Source: Dolichospermum flos-aquae CCAP 1403/13F
GTDB taxonomy: Bacteria > Cyanobacteriota > Cyanobacteriia > Cyanobacteriales > Nostocaceae
Direction: 5' to 3'
DNA length: 64,000 bases
Assembly: GCF_012516395.1 (NCBI RefSeq)
Contig: NZ_CP051206.1
Span: forward strand, 2,028,501 to 2,092,500
Both the position numbers and the translations under genes were made by a program. The notes under the pieces are model-generated. The model was not told the origin of the DNA, ran no database searches, and worked only from the letters and a program-made list of their open reading frames with translations. Of this stretch, positions 50,990-59,621 are shown one piece after another. Positions within the stretch are counted from its first letter, which is position 1; the number at the start of each line of letters is the position of its first letter.

Positions 50990-51645
50990 AATTTAAACCC
51001 AAATTTAGAGATTGAATTTTGTTCAACATGATATCATATAAAAACAGAGATAGGCAAGCAATTAAAACACACATATTAACTCAAGTTGCTAGTTATCTAA
51101 TTGAGGCTGGTAATTGGTAATTGGTGATGAAAACAGAGATTTCATCCTGTTCATCCTTTAATCCTGGACATCCTGATTCTGACAATGTACCTAACTATAG
51201 GGCTACTATTTGATTTTTGAACAAGCTGTAAACCGTAAACCCCATCGAATCAACGATTGAGTCTCAGTATAATGAACAACAATCAAACCGGATTCCTATA
51301 GCAACTTACCTTATTAAAGGAATCTTATTTTTCTTGGCTTTAATGATATTATAAAAGAGTAGCGATCGCACTATTATTTTTACTTATCAATAAGCTGAAA
51401 TTTTGTAAGTTATAACTTGATTCATAATTCCCTGTTTCAACGAATCTGTGCTATCTTCACTACGAATTAAGCCCTATATATTATCACCAACTTTGACATT
51501 GGAACACCATTAGATGGTAGCTATTTGACTGATAGCGAAGCGCTCCGTAGGAATCGCTTTTCTCAAGGATCAAAATGTAATAAGGTGCGTTACATTCCAT
51601 TAACGCATCCTACAGGATCGGCGAACTGCTTGCAGCAGCACTTCG
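50990..51645. other. Intergenic region with decayed genes and repeats
   Basis: The 656-bp stretch contains a GGATTTAAAGGAT-type heptamer tract (51136-51180), a HIP1 octamer at 51363, the minus-strand gene tail at 51387-51470 (DSLKQGIMNQV) and a microrepeat block (51531-51660) with TGATAGCGAAGCGCTCCGTAGG and GGTGCGTTACATTCCATTAACGCA. No intact ORF. Confidence 0.5.
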
Positions 51646-52662
51646 CTATCGCACTTGTGGTATTCCTCTATTGTTAGATAATTCAGTCAATATTCGTTTA
51701 TTCTTGATTAGAATCCTAAAATATGGACATTTTCCATTTATTGACAAATCTTTTTCATCATTCCCTTTTCTGAATTTAATTATTTCAAACTGATCGGGAT
51801 TGAATTTATGTAGAAATGTTATGGGTACACCCATAAATCCTTTGTAGTCTAATGGTATGTCTTGTGTTTTATTCACATTAATACCATCATAGTTGTCATA
51901 ATGGGGGTATTCAATTTCGTTTCCAAAATATCTCTTTGTGAGAGTAATATATTCGTGTCGTTTAAAAGTGTCTAAATTAGTTAACCATAGACAATTGTTT
52001 GGAGAAACTATTCTATTTCCAGAGCTATCAATCCTAGTCTCTGTGCCATAGAGTTCATAGTATTCGGGGACAATAAAACCTGGAATACCTCTACCAAGGT
52101 TTATTCCTAACCACGCCTTTTTTTCCTTAATTAACTTAAATATTTCTTTATAGGTGATAGCATTAATATTGCCAATTATTAAGAATTTTTTATCGTATTT
52201 AATTAATTGAGCCACATACTCCCTAAATAATGAAAATGGAGGATTAGTAACAACAATATCGGATTGCTTTAATAGTTCGATACTTTCAGCACTACGAAAA
52301 TCGCCATCACCTTTAAAATGAACGATGTCAGTTGAACTTGGTTTAATTCTTCCTCCCTCTACACCTGTATATTCAAAGAAAAAACCATTTTCAACTTCTT
52401 CGGTATTAAACAAATCCCTTTCTTGTTTTCTATAACAAGCTGTTATTAATTTTTTAATACCCAATTCTGCGAAATTTGATGCGAAGTAATTAAAAAAATT
52501 GCTAATCCGAGCATCATCGCAATTACAAAAAACTACTTTATTTTTAAAATGACTTTTATAATGTTTTAACTCATTTTCTATATCTGAAAGCTGTGTATAA
52601 AACTCGTCATTTTTGTTTTGTTTTGCTTTTTTCAACAAAGAGTGCTGTACTTTTCTTGCCAT
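51646..52662 (-). CDS. EcoRI-type adenine DNA methyltransferase
   Basis: About 338 residues from the ATG at 52662 (MARKVQHSLLKKAK). It matches the M.EcoRI family: KNDEFYTQLSDIENEL near residue 17, FCNCDDARISNFFNYF near 47, and the catalytic motif VTNPPFSLFREYV near 135. It would methylate adenine, perhaps GAATTC. No restriction partner is next to it; only a 67-residue gene lies upstream. The C-terminal residues and TAG stop fall in a microrepeat, which may have replaced the native end. A role guarding the element from restriction is plausible. Confidence 0.85.
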   Translation of the reverse strand: MARKVQHSLLKKAKQNKNDEFYTQLSDIENELKHYKSHFKNKVVFCNCDDARISNFFNYFASNFAELGIKKLITACYRKQERDLFNTEEVENGFFFEYTGVEGGRIKPSSTDIVHFKGDGDFRSAESIELLKQSDIVVTNPPFSLFREYVAQLIKYDKKFLIIGNINAITYKEIFKLIKEKKAWLGINLGRGIPGFIVPEYYELYGTETRIDSSGNRIVSPNNCLWLTNLDTFKRHEYITLTKRYFGNEIEYPHYDNYDGINVNKTQDIPLDYKGFMGVPITFLHKFNPDQFEIIKFRKGNDEKDLSINGKCPYFRILIKNKRILTELSNNRGIPQVR

Positions 52663-52677
52663 TATCAACCCGTATTA

Positions 52678-52881
52678 TTAGTTATTGGTAATTTGGTTAA
52701 ATATTTCACTACCTAATGCCTTAAGAGAGGACTTAGACACTTCAATCATAATATCAAACATTTTTTTTTCATCCCATTTTTCTCCATTTCCTTGTGTATA
52801 AATTGAAGCTGCTTGAAGCATAATTGTTTTATCATGATGCTTAACAAATTTATTTTTACACAAATTAGTGTTAATTGGCAT
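52678..52881 (-). CDS. Small hypothetical protein upstream of the EcoRI-type methylase
   Basis: 67 residues, MPINTNLCKNKFVKHHDKTI, then MLQAASIYTQGNGEKWDEKK and IMIEVSKSSLKALGSEIFNQ. It sits 15 bp upstream of the methylase on the same strand, so it is probably in one transcript. It is much too short for EcoRI endonuclease and no motif is seen. It could be a controller protein or a fragment. Confidence 0.5.
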   Translation of the reverse strand: MPINTNLCKNKFVKHHDKTIMLQAASIYTQGNGEKWDEKKMFDIMIEVSKSSLKALGSEIFNQITNN

Positions 52882-52888
52882 TCCATAA

Positions 52889-53095
52889 TTTGCAGAGATC
52901 GCAGTTAATCGCAGTTAAGGAAGCACAAGATAATGGATTTTAAGCGATTCCTGCGGAGCGCTTCGCTATCGCATTAACCAAATATTAGCGAACTGACAAG
53001 TCAGCGCTTCGCTATCGCATTTAATAATAGTTAAGGAAGCACAAGATAATGGATATTGGATGTTTAACAGCCCCGTTAGACCGTACTTCACAGAC
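52889..53095. repeat. Repeat array R1
   Basis: Two units of the element-specific repeat (core GGAAGCACAAGATAATGGAT at 52920 and 53034) with HIP1-insert microelements (GCGATTCCTGCGGAGCGCTTCGCTATCGC-type and GCGAACTGACAAGTCAGCGC-type). Separates the methylase pair from the MazF pair. Confidence 0.8.
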
Positions 53096-53111
53096 TGCTG
53101 TTGAAACGAGA

Positions 53112-53459
53112 CTAAAGTCCCAAACAATAGCGAACTACGGTTTCTATGTCCTGCATTTTAGCATCTGAGAGTTTGCCAGAAGGCTGGCTAGGAAAACGCT
53201 TTAAATCAAGTGAACGAATTTGAAAGCATAGAAATACTGTCTCGATTAATAATCCAGTTTCTTCAGGTAAACACCTCACATTTGTTGGGTAGTTTTTGGT
53301 GATATTTGTTCCTTTTGTACCAACAACTACTGTAACAACTAATGGTAATTGATTAATAGCATCTACAGAAAGCACTAAAACAGGACGCTCTCCTGCTTGT
53401 TCTCTACCTTGAACTGGATTAAGATTGACGAAGTAAATTTCAGATCGCTGAACGCTCAT
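53112..53459 (-). CDS. mazF: MazF/PemK-type toxin
   Basis: 115 residues. QRSEIYFVNLNPVQGREQAG and ERPVLVLSVDAIN are the classic MazF start, followed by VTVVVGTKGTNITKNYPTNV and PEETGLLIETVFLCFQIRSL. This is an mRNA interferase. The start overlaps the antitoxin stop by 4 bp. Intact length. Confidence 0.92.
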   Translation of the reverse strand: MSVQRSEIYFVNLNPVQGREQAGERPVLVLSVDAINQLPLVVTVVVGTKGTNITKNYPTNVRCLPEETGLLIETVFLCFQIRSLDLKRFPSQPSGKLSDAKMQDIETVVRYCLGL

Positions 53460-53773
53460 AACCTTTCTATTCCATCCAGTTCAGAGATTTCAAACTCAGC
53501 ATTAATTAGACCTATCTCTCTTTGGATCTCTGGATCATTTGCCATATCAGTTAAGCTTGTCTCAATCAAAGTCCGCATTTTTAATGTATTAATTAGTTTA
53601 GGGTCGTTTAGGCTTATTGGTTGGAATATCTCCTGATCACCGTCTACCTGATCAATCAACTCAGGTAATAAGACAATAACCTTAACACGACTGCCGTAAG
53701 GAAATGTTAATGCTTGGTCTAAATTAATCTGCCCATTTGTGTTTACTGTCCCTACTAACTCAACAGCTTTCAT
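53456..53773 (-). CDS. Antitoxin of the MazF-type module
   Basis: 105 residues. The N-terminus (MKAVELVGTVNTNGQINLDQ, then YGSRVKVIVLLPE) resembles an AbrB-like swapped-hairpin DNA-binding domain; the acidic C-terminus (EIQREIGLINAEFEISELDG) would wrap the toxin. Upstream and coupled to mazF by an ATGA-type overlap, as is usual for this family. Confidence 0.82.
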   Translation of the reverse strand: MKAVELVGTVNTNGQINLDQALTFPYGSRVKVIVLLPELIDQVDGDQEIFQPISLNDPKLINTLKMRTLIETSLTDMANDPEIQREIGLINAEFEISELDGIERL

Positions 53774-53859
53774 AAAGCCTCCTTTGTTTTTTACATCAGT
53801 TAATCAAGTCCCCATATTTCTATTTAAGTTAAATTTCCTCCTGGTTGATCAAGAAAATG

Positions 53860-54150
53860 GATTTTGAGCGATTCCTGCGGGGCGCTTCGCTATCGCACTA
53901 ACTCAATATTAGCGAACTGACAAGTCAACGCTTACGCTATCCCAGTTAATCCCAGTTAAGGAAGCACAAGACAATGGATTTTGAGTGATAGCGAAGCGCT
54001 CCGTAGGAATCGCACTAACTCAATATTAGCGAACTGACAAGTCAGCGCTTACGCTATCGCAATTAATCCAGTTAAGACAACACAAGATAATGGATTTTGA
54101 GCGATTCCTAGGTCGCGCTAGTTCCCTCCGGGACGCTTCGCGAACGCTAT
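53860..54150. repeat. Repeat array R2
   Basis: Three units of the element repeat (cores near 53960 and 54068) carrying several HIP1-insert microelements; one at 54105-54155 is a longer composite (CTAGGTCGCGCTAGTTCCCTCC). Lies between the MazF pair and a PIN pair. Confidence 0.8.
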
Positions 54151-54154
54151 CGCA

Positions 54155-54382
54155 CTAAGTTGAGCGGCGGCTAGTGTCCTTTGTATCACCACCCATATCT
54201 CTCGCTCGTCCGCTCCAACGTGTTCTTAGACCAGGCTTTCGCAACAAGTTCACGACCTCTCTGCCGCTTTCTGCTTCCTTTTTGCGTAGATCTGCAAAAA
54301 TTGCGTCCAAATCGTAGTTGAAGGACTTAGCATACTCTTCACGGATTCGGTGGATCTCTTCGACAATTTCATCTGTCCACAT
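54155..54382 (-). CDS. Small partner protein of a PIN toxin
   Basis: 75 residues, MWTDEIVEEIHRIREEYAKS followed by FNYDLDAIFADLRKKEAESG. This start is common in short cyanobacterial proteins next to PIN-domain genes, presumably antitoxins. The last 20 residues (RTRWSGRARDMGGDTKDTSR) look foreign and run towards repeat array R2, so the native C-terminus may have been replaced. It lies 3 bp after the PIN gene. Confidence 0.6.
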   Translation of the reverse strand: MWTDEIVEEIHRIREEYAKSFNYDLDAIFADLRKKEAESGREVVNLLRKPGLRTRWSGRARDMGGDTKDTSRRST

Positions 54383-54385
54383 GAC

Positions 54386-54859
54386 CTAATCTCCCATGAG
54401 TTCGTTGGGTGTGCAAAGGATAGGCAGAACATAGCCAAAATCGAGACTAATCTCCGCCAACTTTCCCTGGATTTGAGCATTAGCAATATGCTTACAATTC
54501 CATGTTAGCAGATAATCCATGCCGTGGACGGTTGCGGCGGCAATGTGGATTGCATCAACTTTTGCTTTTGGAGGCAGATTGCTTCGAGTCAGGAATTGTG
54601 CGGCTAAACCTTGTACAGCTTGATTCAATGTCAATAAGGGAAAATCACGTAGAATCTCTAGTCGTTGAGCGGCGATCGCAGCATCGCCCTGTGCCACTTC
54701 GTCTAATACTGCCTCTGAAGTATAAAGAGTGAAGGCGCTTCGACGAGATTCCCACCAGTCTTTTGTGATCTCCATATTTGCAGCCAGAATCAGGTTTTTT
54801 GTTGATCTAGCTGTGAGATATCCTAAGATGCTGGTTTCAATATAGACAGTTTCACTCAT
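54386..54859 (-). CDS. PIN-domain protein
   Basis: 157 residues. The PIN start is VYIETSILGYLTARSTKN, with E/D residues at EAVLDEVAQGD and KAKVDAIHIAAATVHGMDYL and the end LLTWNCKHIANA. This is a predicted RNase. It is upstream of its partner, the reverse of the usual antitoxin-toxin order. Intact. Confidence 0.85.
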   Translation of the reverse strand: MSETVYIETSILGYLTARSTKNLILAANMEITKDWWESRRSAFTLYTSEAVLDEVAQGDAAIAAQRLEILRDFPLLTLNQAVQGLAAQFLTRSNLPPKAKVDAIHIAAATVHGMDYLLTWNCKHIANAQIQGKLAEISLDFGYVLPILCTPNELMGD

Positions 54860-54899
54860 AGACAGTAGATTGTAAGCTGCTTCATTCTAGCTTATATTA

Positions 54900-55395
54900 G
54901 GTGCGTTACATTTTATTAACGCACCCTACAGGATCGGCGAACTGCTTGCAGCAGCGCTTCGCTATCGCTTACCCATGAGATCGCACTTAATCACAGTTAA
55001 GGAAGTTAATCACAGTTAAAGAATCACAAGAAAATAGATTTTGAGCGATTCCTACGGAGCGCTTCGCTATCGCATTTCCCCAATATTAGCGAACTGACAA
55101 GTCAGCGCTTACGCTATCGCATTTAATCACAGTTAAAGAATCACAAGACAATGGATTTTGAGCGATTCCTGCGGAGCGCTTCGCTATCGCACTAACCCAA
55201 CATTAGAGATCCCAGTTAAGGAAGCGATCGCATTTCCCCAATATTAGCGAACTGACAAGTCAGCGCTTACGCTATCGCAGTTAATCCCAGTTAAGGAAGT
55301 ACAAGATAATGGATTTTGAGCGATTCCTAGGTCGCGCTTCGCTATCGCAATTAATCACAGTTAAGGAAGCACAAGACAATGGATTTTGAGCAATC
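54900..55395. repeat. Repeat array R3
   Basis: About five units of the element repeat. It includes the insert GCGAACTGCTTGCAGCAGCG (54937-54968), GCGATTCCTACGGAGCGC (55046), GCGAACTGACAAGTCAGCGC (55089-55120) and an unfilled HIP1 octamer at 55225. The segment starts with GGTGCGTTACATTTTATTAACGCACC, a 25-bp inverted repeat. Confidence 0.8.
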
Positions 55396-55401
55396 TTGCT
55401 A

Positions 55402-55728
55402 TCACAAACCACCAACCTCAATTACTGCTCCCGGAACAATTGTATTTAAAACTTTACGAGCATCTGGCAACAAAGGAAGTAAATCAGCAAGTTTATTACT
55501 CTGCGCTACAAGAACAACAACTGCCACGACCGCTTGCTGTAAGTTTTGCTGATAGCGTAAATTTTGATCTGTAGTGAGCAGAATCGTGAAGCCCTCTTGA
55601 TTCATAAGTCGCAGCAATTCACCGTTCTTTTTTCCTGACCATCCCATCTCAACAACTGTTTTTATGTCATATTCCGCAAGTTGACGCTTTAAGGGACGTG
55701 GAGCGCATTCATCAAGCAGGATTCGCAT
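55402..55728 (-). CDS. DUF5615 PIN-like protein (toxin-type)
   Basis: 108 residues: MRILLDECAPRPLKRQLAEY, TVVEMGWSGKKNGELLRLMN and FTILLTTDQNLRYQQNLQ are the DUF5615 signature, a PIN-like nuclease with Asp6/Glu7 and the TTDQN motif. It pairs with the DUF433 gene upstream by a 17-bp overlap. This combination is a standard cyanobacterial TA-like module. Confidence 0.9.
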   Translation of the reverse strand: MRILLDECAPRPLKRQLAEYDIKTVVEMGWSGKKNGELLRLMNQEGFTILLTTDQNLRYQQNLQQAVVAVVVLVAQSNKLADLLPLLPDARKVLNTIVPGAVIEVGGL

Positions 55729-55936
55729 AAGCTGTCAGCATTTCCTTTGCTAATTCAAGAGCCGCGATCGCCTGTTTATGTGTGACACTAGGGAAGTGGT
55801 CTAGAAATACCTCTAATGAATCCCCAGCCTCAAGGTAATCAAGCAGGGTTTTTATTGGTACACGAGTTCCCACAAAAACAGGTATTCCCCCTAGAATATC
55901 AGGGTCGCTATGAATAATACGTGATGTTAATGCCAT
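55712..55936 (-). CDS. DUF433 antitoxin-type protein
   Basis: 74 residues. RIIHSDPDILGGIPVFVGTR and VPIKTLLDYLEAGDSLEVFL with SVTHKQAIAALEL define DUF433, a small winged-helix protein thought to be the antitoxin of DUF5615. Overlaps its partner by 17 bp. Confidence 0.9.
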   Translation of the reverse strand: MALTSRIIHSDPDILGGIPVFVGTRVPIKTLLDYLEAGDSLEVFLDHFPSVTHKQAIAALELAKEMLTAYANPA

Positions 55937-56009
55937 AACAAATTCAGTTAAATAACTGTGCGTTCTAAATTCTAATTATATCTGTATCCTCAATTTCAAT
56001 CACGATCAA

Positions 56010-56215
56010 GGAAGTACAAAAAAGGAAGTTGAGCGAACTGCTTGCAGCAGCGCTTCGCTATCGCTTACCCATGAAATCGCAGTTAATCACAGTTAAGGAA
56101 GCACAAGATAATGGATTTTGTCCGATACCCGGATTTCTCAAAGATGTTCAACGGTGAAGTTATAAGGTGCTTTACATTCTATTAACGCACCCTACAAGAT
56201 CGGCTGGACTGCTGG
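56010..56215. repeat. Repeat array R4
   Basis: About two units, cores near 56008 (GGAAGTACAAAAAAGG) and 56098 (GGAAGCACAAGATAATGG), with a GAACTGCTTGCAGCAGCGC insert. It ends in TATTAACGCACCCTACA. Separates DUF433/DUF5615 from the RelE-like module. Confidence 0.75.
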
Positions 56216-56491
56216 TTAAAGCTTACCAATGAGCTTGTCATATTCTGCGTGAGTTCCTATCCAAAACCAAGAAATACCGCTTTCTACCTCAACTCCTAAA
56301 GCCCGATAGTCTAATCCTGCTCGAACTGACCAGTATTTTTTACCAATCTTCTTGAAGTGTAATGATGGATGAGATGGATCAGCTTTCAAAAGTTCGTAAC
56401 ACTGATCTGCTGTTTCCTGAACTTGAGGGGGCAAATCGTCATAGCACTTCCAAAATCTTCGCGTTGTGTAGTGCATCAGAGTTCTCGGCAA
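56216..56491 (-). CDS. RelE/ParE-like toxin
   Basis: 91 residues. TTRRFWKCYDDLPPQVQETA, SHPSLHFKKIGKKYWSVRAG and WFWIGTHAEYDKLI give the RelE/ParE fold with the usual basic core strands. The start overlaps the stop of the upstream antitoxin by 16 bp. Probably an mRNA interferase or gyrase poison; the subtype is not clear. Confidence 0.85.
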   Translation of the reverse strand: MPRTLMHYTTRRFWKCYDDLPPQVQETADQCYELLKADPSHPSLHFKKIGKKYWSVRAGLDYRALGVEVESGISWFWIGTHAEYDKLIGKL

Positions 56492-56676
56492 TGTCCCGCT
56501 TTAAACTCAGCGATCGCTTCTTCTGCTAAAGCCTCCAGTTTGCTGTCTGCGATGTCTTGTTCTAGCTGCTCGTCCCAATGTTGGTAGTCTACGTCTAAGA
56601 TCCATTGCCGAAGTCGCTGGAATTGTTCTGGTGGAAGCGTTAGAATAGCTGCTTCAATTTGTTCAATGGTTGACAT
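56476..56676 (-). CDS. Antitoxin of the RelE-like module
   Basis: 66 residues, MSTIEQIEAAILTLPPEQFQ followed by RLRQWILDVDYQHWDEQLEQ, with an acidic C-terminus (LEALAEEAIAEFKAG). This is a typical cyanobacterial small helical antitoxin preceding RelE-like toxins. A 16-bp overlap couples it to the toxin. Confidence 0.82.
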   Translation of the reverse strand: MSTIEQIEAAILTLPPEQFQRLRQWILDVDYQHWDEQLEQDIADSKLEALAEEAIAEFKAGHCREL

Positions 56677-56794
56677 ATCTGATTATAGTTTTTTGACTTC
56701 AATCACATTATAGCTTTGCATAGAGGAGCAATTCTAATTTTTACCCTGCCACTGAATATAAAACACACTCTGCACACATCTTTATTATTGATTT

Positions 56795-57225
56795 GTTTGG
56801 ATATTGAGCGATTCCTACGGAGCGCTTCGCTATCGCATTAACTCAATATCAGCGAACTGACAAGTCAGCGCTTACGCTATCGCAGTTAATCGCAGTTAAC
56901 GAAGCACAAGAATATGGAAATTGAGCGATTCCTGCGGAGTGCTTCGCTATCGCACTAACCCAATATGAGCGAACTGACAAGTCAGCGCTTACGCTATCGC
57001 AGTTAATCCCAATTAAGGAAGCGATCGCATTTCCCCAATATTAGCGAACTGACAAGTCAGCGCTTCGCTATCGCAGTTAATCACAGTGAAGGAAGCACAA
57101 GAAAAGGAAGTTGAGCGATTCCTACGGAGCGCTTCGCTATCGCATTTCCCCAATATCAGCGATCGCACTAACCCAATATTAGAGATCGCAGTTAATAACA
57201 GTTAAGGAAGCACAAGAAAATTTGC
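56795..57225. repeat. Repeat array R5
   Basis: About five units (cores near 56900, 57015, 57093, 57202). HIP1 octamers without insert (57022, 57160) sit next to filled ones (56807, 56923, 57042, 57112). Between the RelE-like module and the first retropepsin pair, just upstream of the latter's promoter. Confidence 0.8.
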
Positions 57226-57290
57226 CCCGAAGATGGTGTTAGACTGAGACAGAGTGCAAAAAACTAGAATCTGTATCTGTCGTTGAACTT

Positions 57291-57512
57291 ATGCTAACAA
57301 CCACTCAGTTCGCTCCTATACTTAGGCAATTATCTCACTCCGATAAGCTTTTATTACTTAATTTTCTTGTAGCCGAGTTGCTCAGGGAGTCTGGTATTGT
57401 ACCGATGTCTATTCAAGATGATGTCCATAGACAAGGTTTACATGACTCTTTTGAGGCTGCTGCCATTTTAGCTCAAGCATTAAAAGAGACACAAGAATTG
57501 ACTCATGGTTAA
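57291..57512 (+). CDS. Small helical partner of a retropepsin-like protein, copy A
   Basis: 73 residues, MLTTTQFAPILRQLSHSDKL followed by LLLNFLVAELLRESGI and an acidic helical C-terminus (FEAAAILAQALKETQ). It resembles its counterpart at 61063-61281 (shared LSxxDKLxLxxFLxxELxxE pattern) and the N-terminal helices of small antitoxins. Its stop overlaps the protease start by 8 bp. Likely the antitoxin or cofactor of the pair. Confidence 0.7.
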   Translation: MLTTTQFAPILRQLSHSDKLLLLNFLVAELLRESGIVPMSIQDDVHRQGLHDSFEAAAILAQALKETQELTHG

Positions 57513-57918
57513 TAAAGTAAGATTTGCCTTCACTGAGGTAGATCCCAGTCTTGGAGCATTAAGTACACTTCCTTATTTACCACTGAAATTAACGTATCAA
57601 AATCAGTCTTTGAACGTTTCGGGTCTGTTGGATACTGGCTCTAGCGTTAATGTCTTGCCTTATGAAATGGGATTAGCATTAGGCGCAGTCTGGGAGAATC
57701 AAAGGTTGTCTTTGCCATTAGGCGGTAATTTAGCTAGATTTGAAGCTCGTGCATTAGTTGTGAAAGCCACTGTTGAACAATTCCCTGCTGTGGATTTGGC
57801 TTTTGCTTGGACACAAGATAAGTATGCACCGTTAATACTAGGACACATGAACTTTTTTCTTGCGTTTGATGTGTGTTTTTACAGATATGACTTGGTATTC
57901 GAGATTAGTCAAAGGTAG
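57505..57918 (+). CDS. Retropepsin-like aspartic protease, copy A
   Basis: 137 residues. GLLDTGSSVNVLPYEMGLAL carries the catalytic DTGS motif at about residues 43-46 of a retroviral-type (clan AA) aspartic protease; the end PLILGHMNFFLAFDVCF matches the second conserved glycine-rich element (ILG). One active-site motif per chain means it works as a dimer. It is coupled to a small helical protein by an 8-bp overlap. The paralogue at 60648-61070 has the same arrangement, about half identical. Confidence 0.85.
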   Translation: MVNKVRFAFTEVDPSLGALSTLPYLPLKLTYQNQSLNVSGLLDTGSSVNVLPYEMGLALGAVWENQRLSLPLGGNLARFEARALVVKATVEQFPAVDLAFAWTQDKYAPLILGHMNFFLAFDVCFYRYDLVFEISQR

Positions 57919-57989
57919 TTTTATTAAGAATTGTTTCAACATCTTTCTCAGGCTCATCACAATCTTGAATTAACTTGAGAACTACTTTA

Positions 57990-58237
57990 GCACGAGCGAA
58001 CTGCTTGCAGCAGCGCTTCGCTATCGCTTACCCATGAGATCGCAGTTAATCCCAGTCAAGGAAGCACAAGACAATGGATTTTGAGCGATTCCTAGGTCGC
58101 GCTTCGCTATCGCATTTCCCCAATATTAGCGAACTCACAAGTCAGCGCTTCGCTATCGCAGTTAATCCCAGTTAAGGAAGCACAAGGAAATGGATATTGA
58201 GCGATTCCTATGTCGCGCTTCACTATTCACTATCGCA
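57990..58237. repeat. Repeat array R6
   Basis: About three units (cores near 58058 and 58175) with filled HIP1 sites at 58085-58113 (GCGATTCCTAGGTCGCGC-type) and 58127-58160 and 58200. The array runs into the stop codon of the TumE-like gene. Confidence 0.8.
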
Positions 58238-58627
58238 CTATCCTAATATTTTTTTAACCTCATTGAGTACCTCATTTAAAAAAGGAGCATCTGATTTAAT
58301 CACATTATCCTCACTTCCATCATGTTTATGATGAGGAAAAGTAGGGAGATTTAATTTTCGATGATGTTCAGTATTGTCATAACGAAAAATTAGTTTATTT
58401 TCTGAATTCATATATTGATAACTATACATTTTTCGATCTATGGAGATTTCAACATAGACAAATTCTCGTAAATGCAGCAAAGAATTATCTTCAAAATCAA
58501 TTTTTCCTCTGATCAAGCCTTCATATATTCCTCTTTTTTCACTTTCAATCTTGAATATTTTGACAATTTCTGAAGATTCAACTAAAAGCTGAATCTGTTG
58601 AAAATAATCTTCAATTAACAAAATCAA
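58238..58627 (-). CDS. TumE-like toxin (DUF6516 type)
   Basis: 129 residues. The family pattern is IKIESEKRGIYEGLIRGKIDFEDNSLLHLREFVYVE-like (read in pieces: YEGLIRGKIDFEDNSLLHLR, EFVYVEISIDRKMYSYQYM) and YDNTEHHRKLNLPTFPHHKH. This matches TumE toxins of the TumE/TumA system. It is coupled by a 17-bp overlap to the upstream antitoxin. Its final codons touch repeat array R6. Confidence 0.75.
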   Translation of the reverse strand: MILLIEDYFQQIQLLVESSEIVKIFKIESEKRGIYEGLIRGKIDFEDNSLLHLREFVYVEISIDRKMYSYQYMNSENKLIFRYDNTEHHRKLNLPTFPHHKHDGSEDNVIKSDAPFLNEVLNEVKKILG

Positions 58628-58901
58628 TCTCCTCTATAGACTCTTTCATTTGTTGTAAATGTGTCAACATTCGAGATTCGCCAATCCATTCATCGAAATC
58701 AAAATTATGGGATAATTCATCATTATTAAAACGGTTTATAAATTCCTTTGTTGATAATTGATACTTGGTTTCCAATTCTATAATTCGTTCTTCTGTTCTT
58801 TTTATTCCTGCTATTACACTTTGTAATCTTTCTGATAAAGCACTTTCAATAATTCGTCTGAGGGAATCTGGATCTTTTGATCTTAGTTTGAGTTCAGCCA
58901 T
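58611..58901 (-). CDS. TumA-like antitoxin
   Basis: 96 residues, MAELKLRSKDPDSLRRIIES then ALSERLQSVIAGIKRTEERI and ELETKYQLSTKEFINRF with DEWIGESRMLTHLQQMKESI. Helical with a coiled-coil core, upstream and overlapping the TumE-like gene. The orphan at 31171-31476 has the same layout. Confidence 0.72.
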   Translation of the reverse strand: MAELKLRSKDPDSLRRIIESALSERLQSVIAGIKRTEERIIELETKYQLSTKEFINRFNNDELSHNFDFDEWIGESRMLTHLQQMKESIEEIDFVN

Positions 58902-58999
58902 TATTTTTTCTCTCTTATGATACTGTACAGTCTAAAAGATGTTCTTGGGGTGAGTAGTTGTTATTCCTTTTTTTATTCTATCACTTGATAATCAAGACC

Positions 59000-59320
59000 G
59001 TAAATACAAGATCGGCGATCTGCTTGCAGCAGCGCTATCGCTTACCCATGAGATCGCAGTTAATCACAGTTAAAGAATCACAAGACAATGGATTTTGAGC
59101 GATAGCGAAGCGCGACCTAGGAATCGCACTTACGCATAAGATCGCAGTTAATCACAGTTAATGAAGCACAAGATAATGAATATTTAGCGATAGCGAAGCG
59201 CGACCTAGGAATCGCTTACCCATGAGATCGCAGTTAATCACAGTTAAGAAAGCACAAGACAATGGATTTTGAGCGATAGCGAAGCGCGACCTAGGAATCG
59301 CTTTTCTCAAAGATGTTAAA
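59000..59320. repeat. Repeat array R7
   Basis: Four units (cores near 59073, 59162, 59248). Here the HIP1 insert is in the opposite orientation (GCGATAGCGAAGCGCGACCTAGGAATCGC at 59099, 59189, 59273). So the microelement can sit either way round in the octamer. Confidence 0.8.
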
Positions 59321-59621
59321 CAATAAATTTAGAGGGTTTATATTTATAACTTAATTCAAGAGCATTGCAAAAACTATTTAGTTGATTAAGCAAAGCATTA
59401 TAGTAACTGTAAGCATCCTCTCGTCTATCTTGGAGATTAGCATATAAAGTTAACTCTGGTTCTGGTGCTAGGTGATCTTTAGGGATATCTAAACCGGCTT
59501 GAGATAACCGTGTTGAGGCAATTGCAATTAATAATGCTCCTATTGTATTAGATTCACCATTGTGAAGATCATTAAGTCCAGGTAATATTGTTTCTGCACC
59601 AGGTAATTCATTAAGATTCAT
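59316..59621 (-). CDS. Partner of a nucleotidyltransferase module
   Basis: 101 residues, MNLNELPGAETILPGLNDLH, then NGESNTIGALLIAIASTRLS and a C-terminal helix (YYNALLNQLNSFCNALE). No family recognised. Its start overlaps the stop of the nucleotidyltransferase gene by 4 bp, which is the usual TA-style coupling. It may be the antitoxin or the toxin of the pair. Confidence 0.65.
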   Translation of the reverse strand: MNLNELPGAETILPGLNDLHNGESNTIGALLIAIASTRLSQAGLDIPKDHLAPEPELTLYANLQDRREDAYSYYNALLNQLNSFCNALELSYKYKPSKFIV

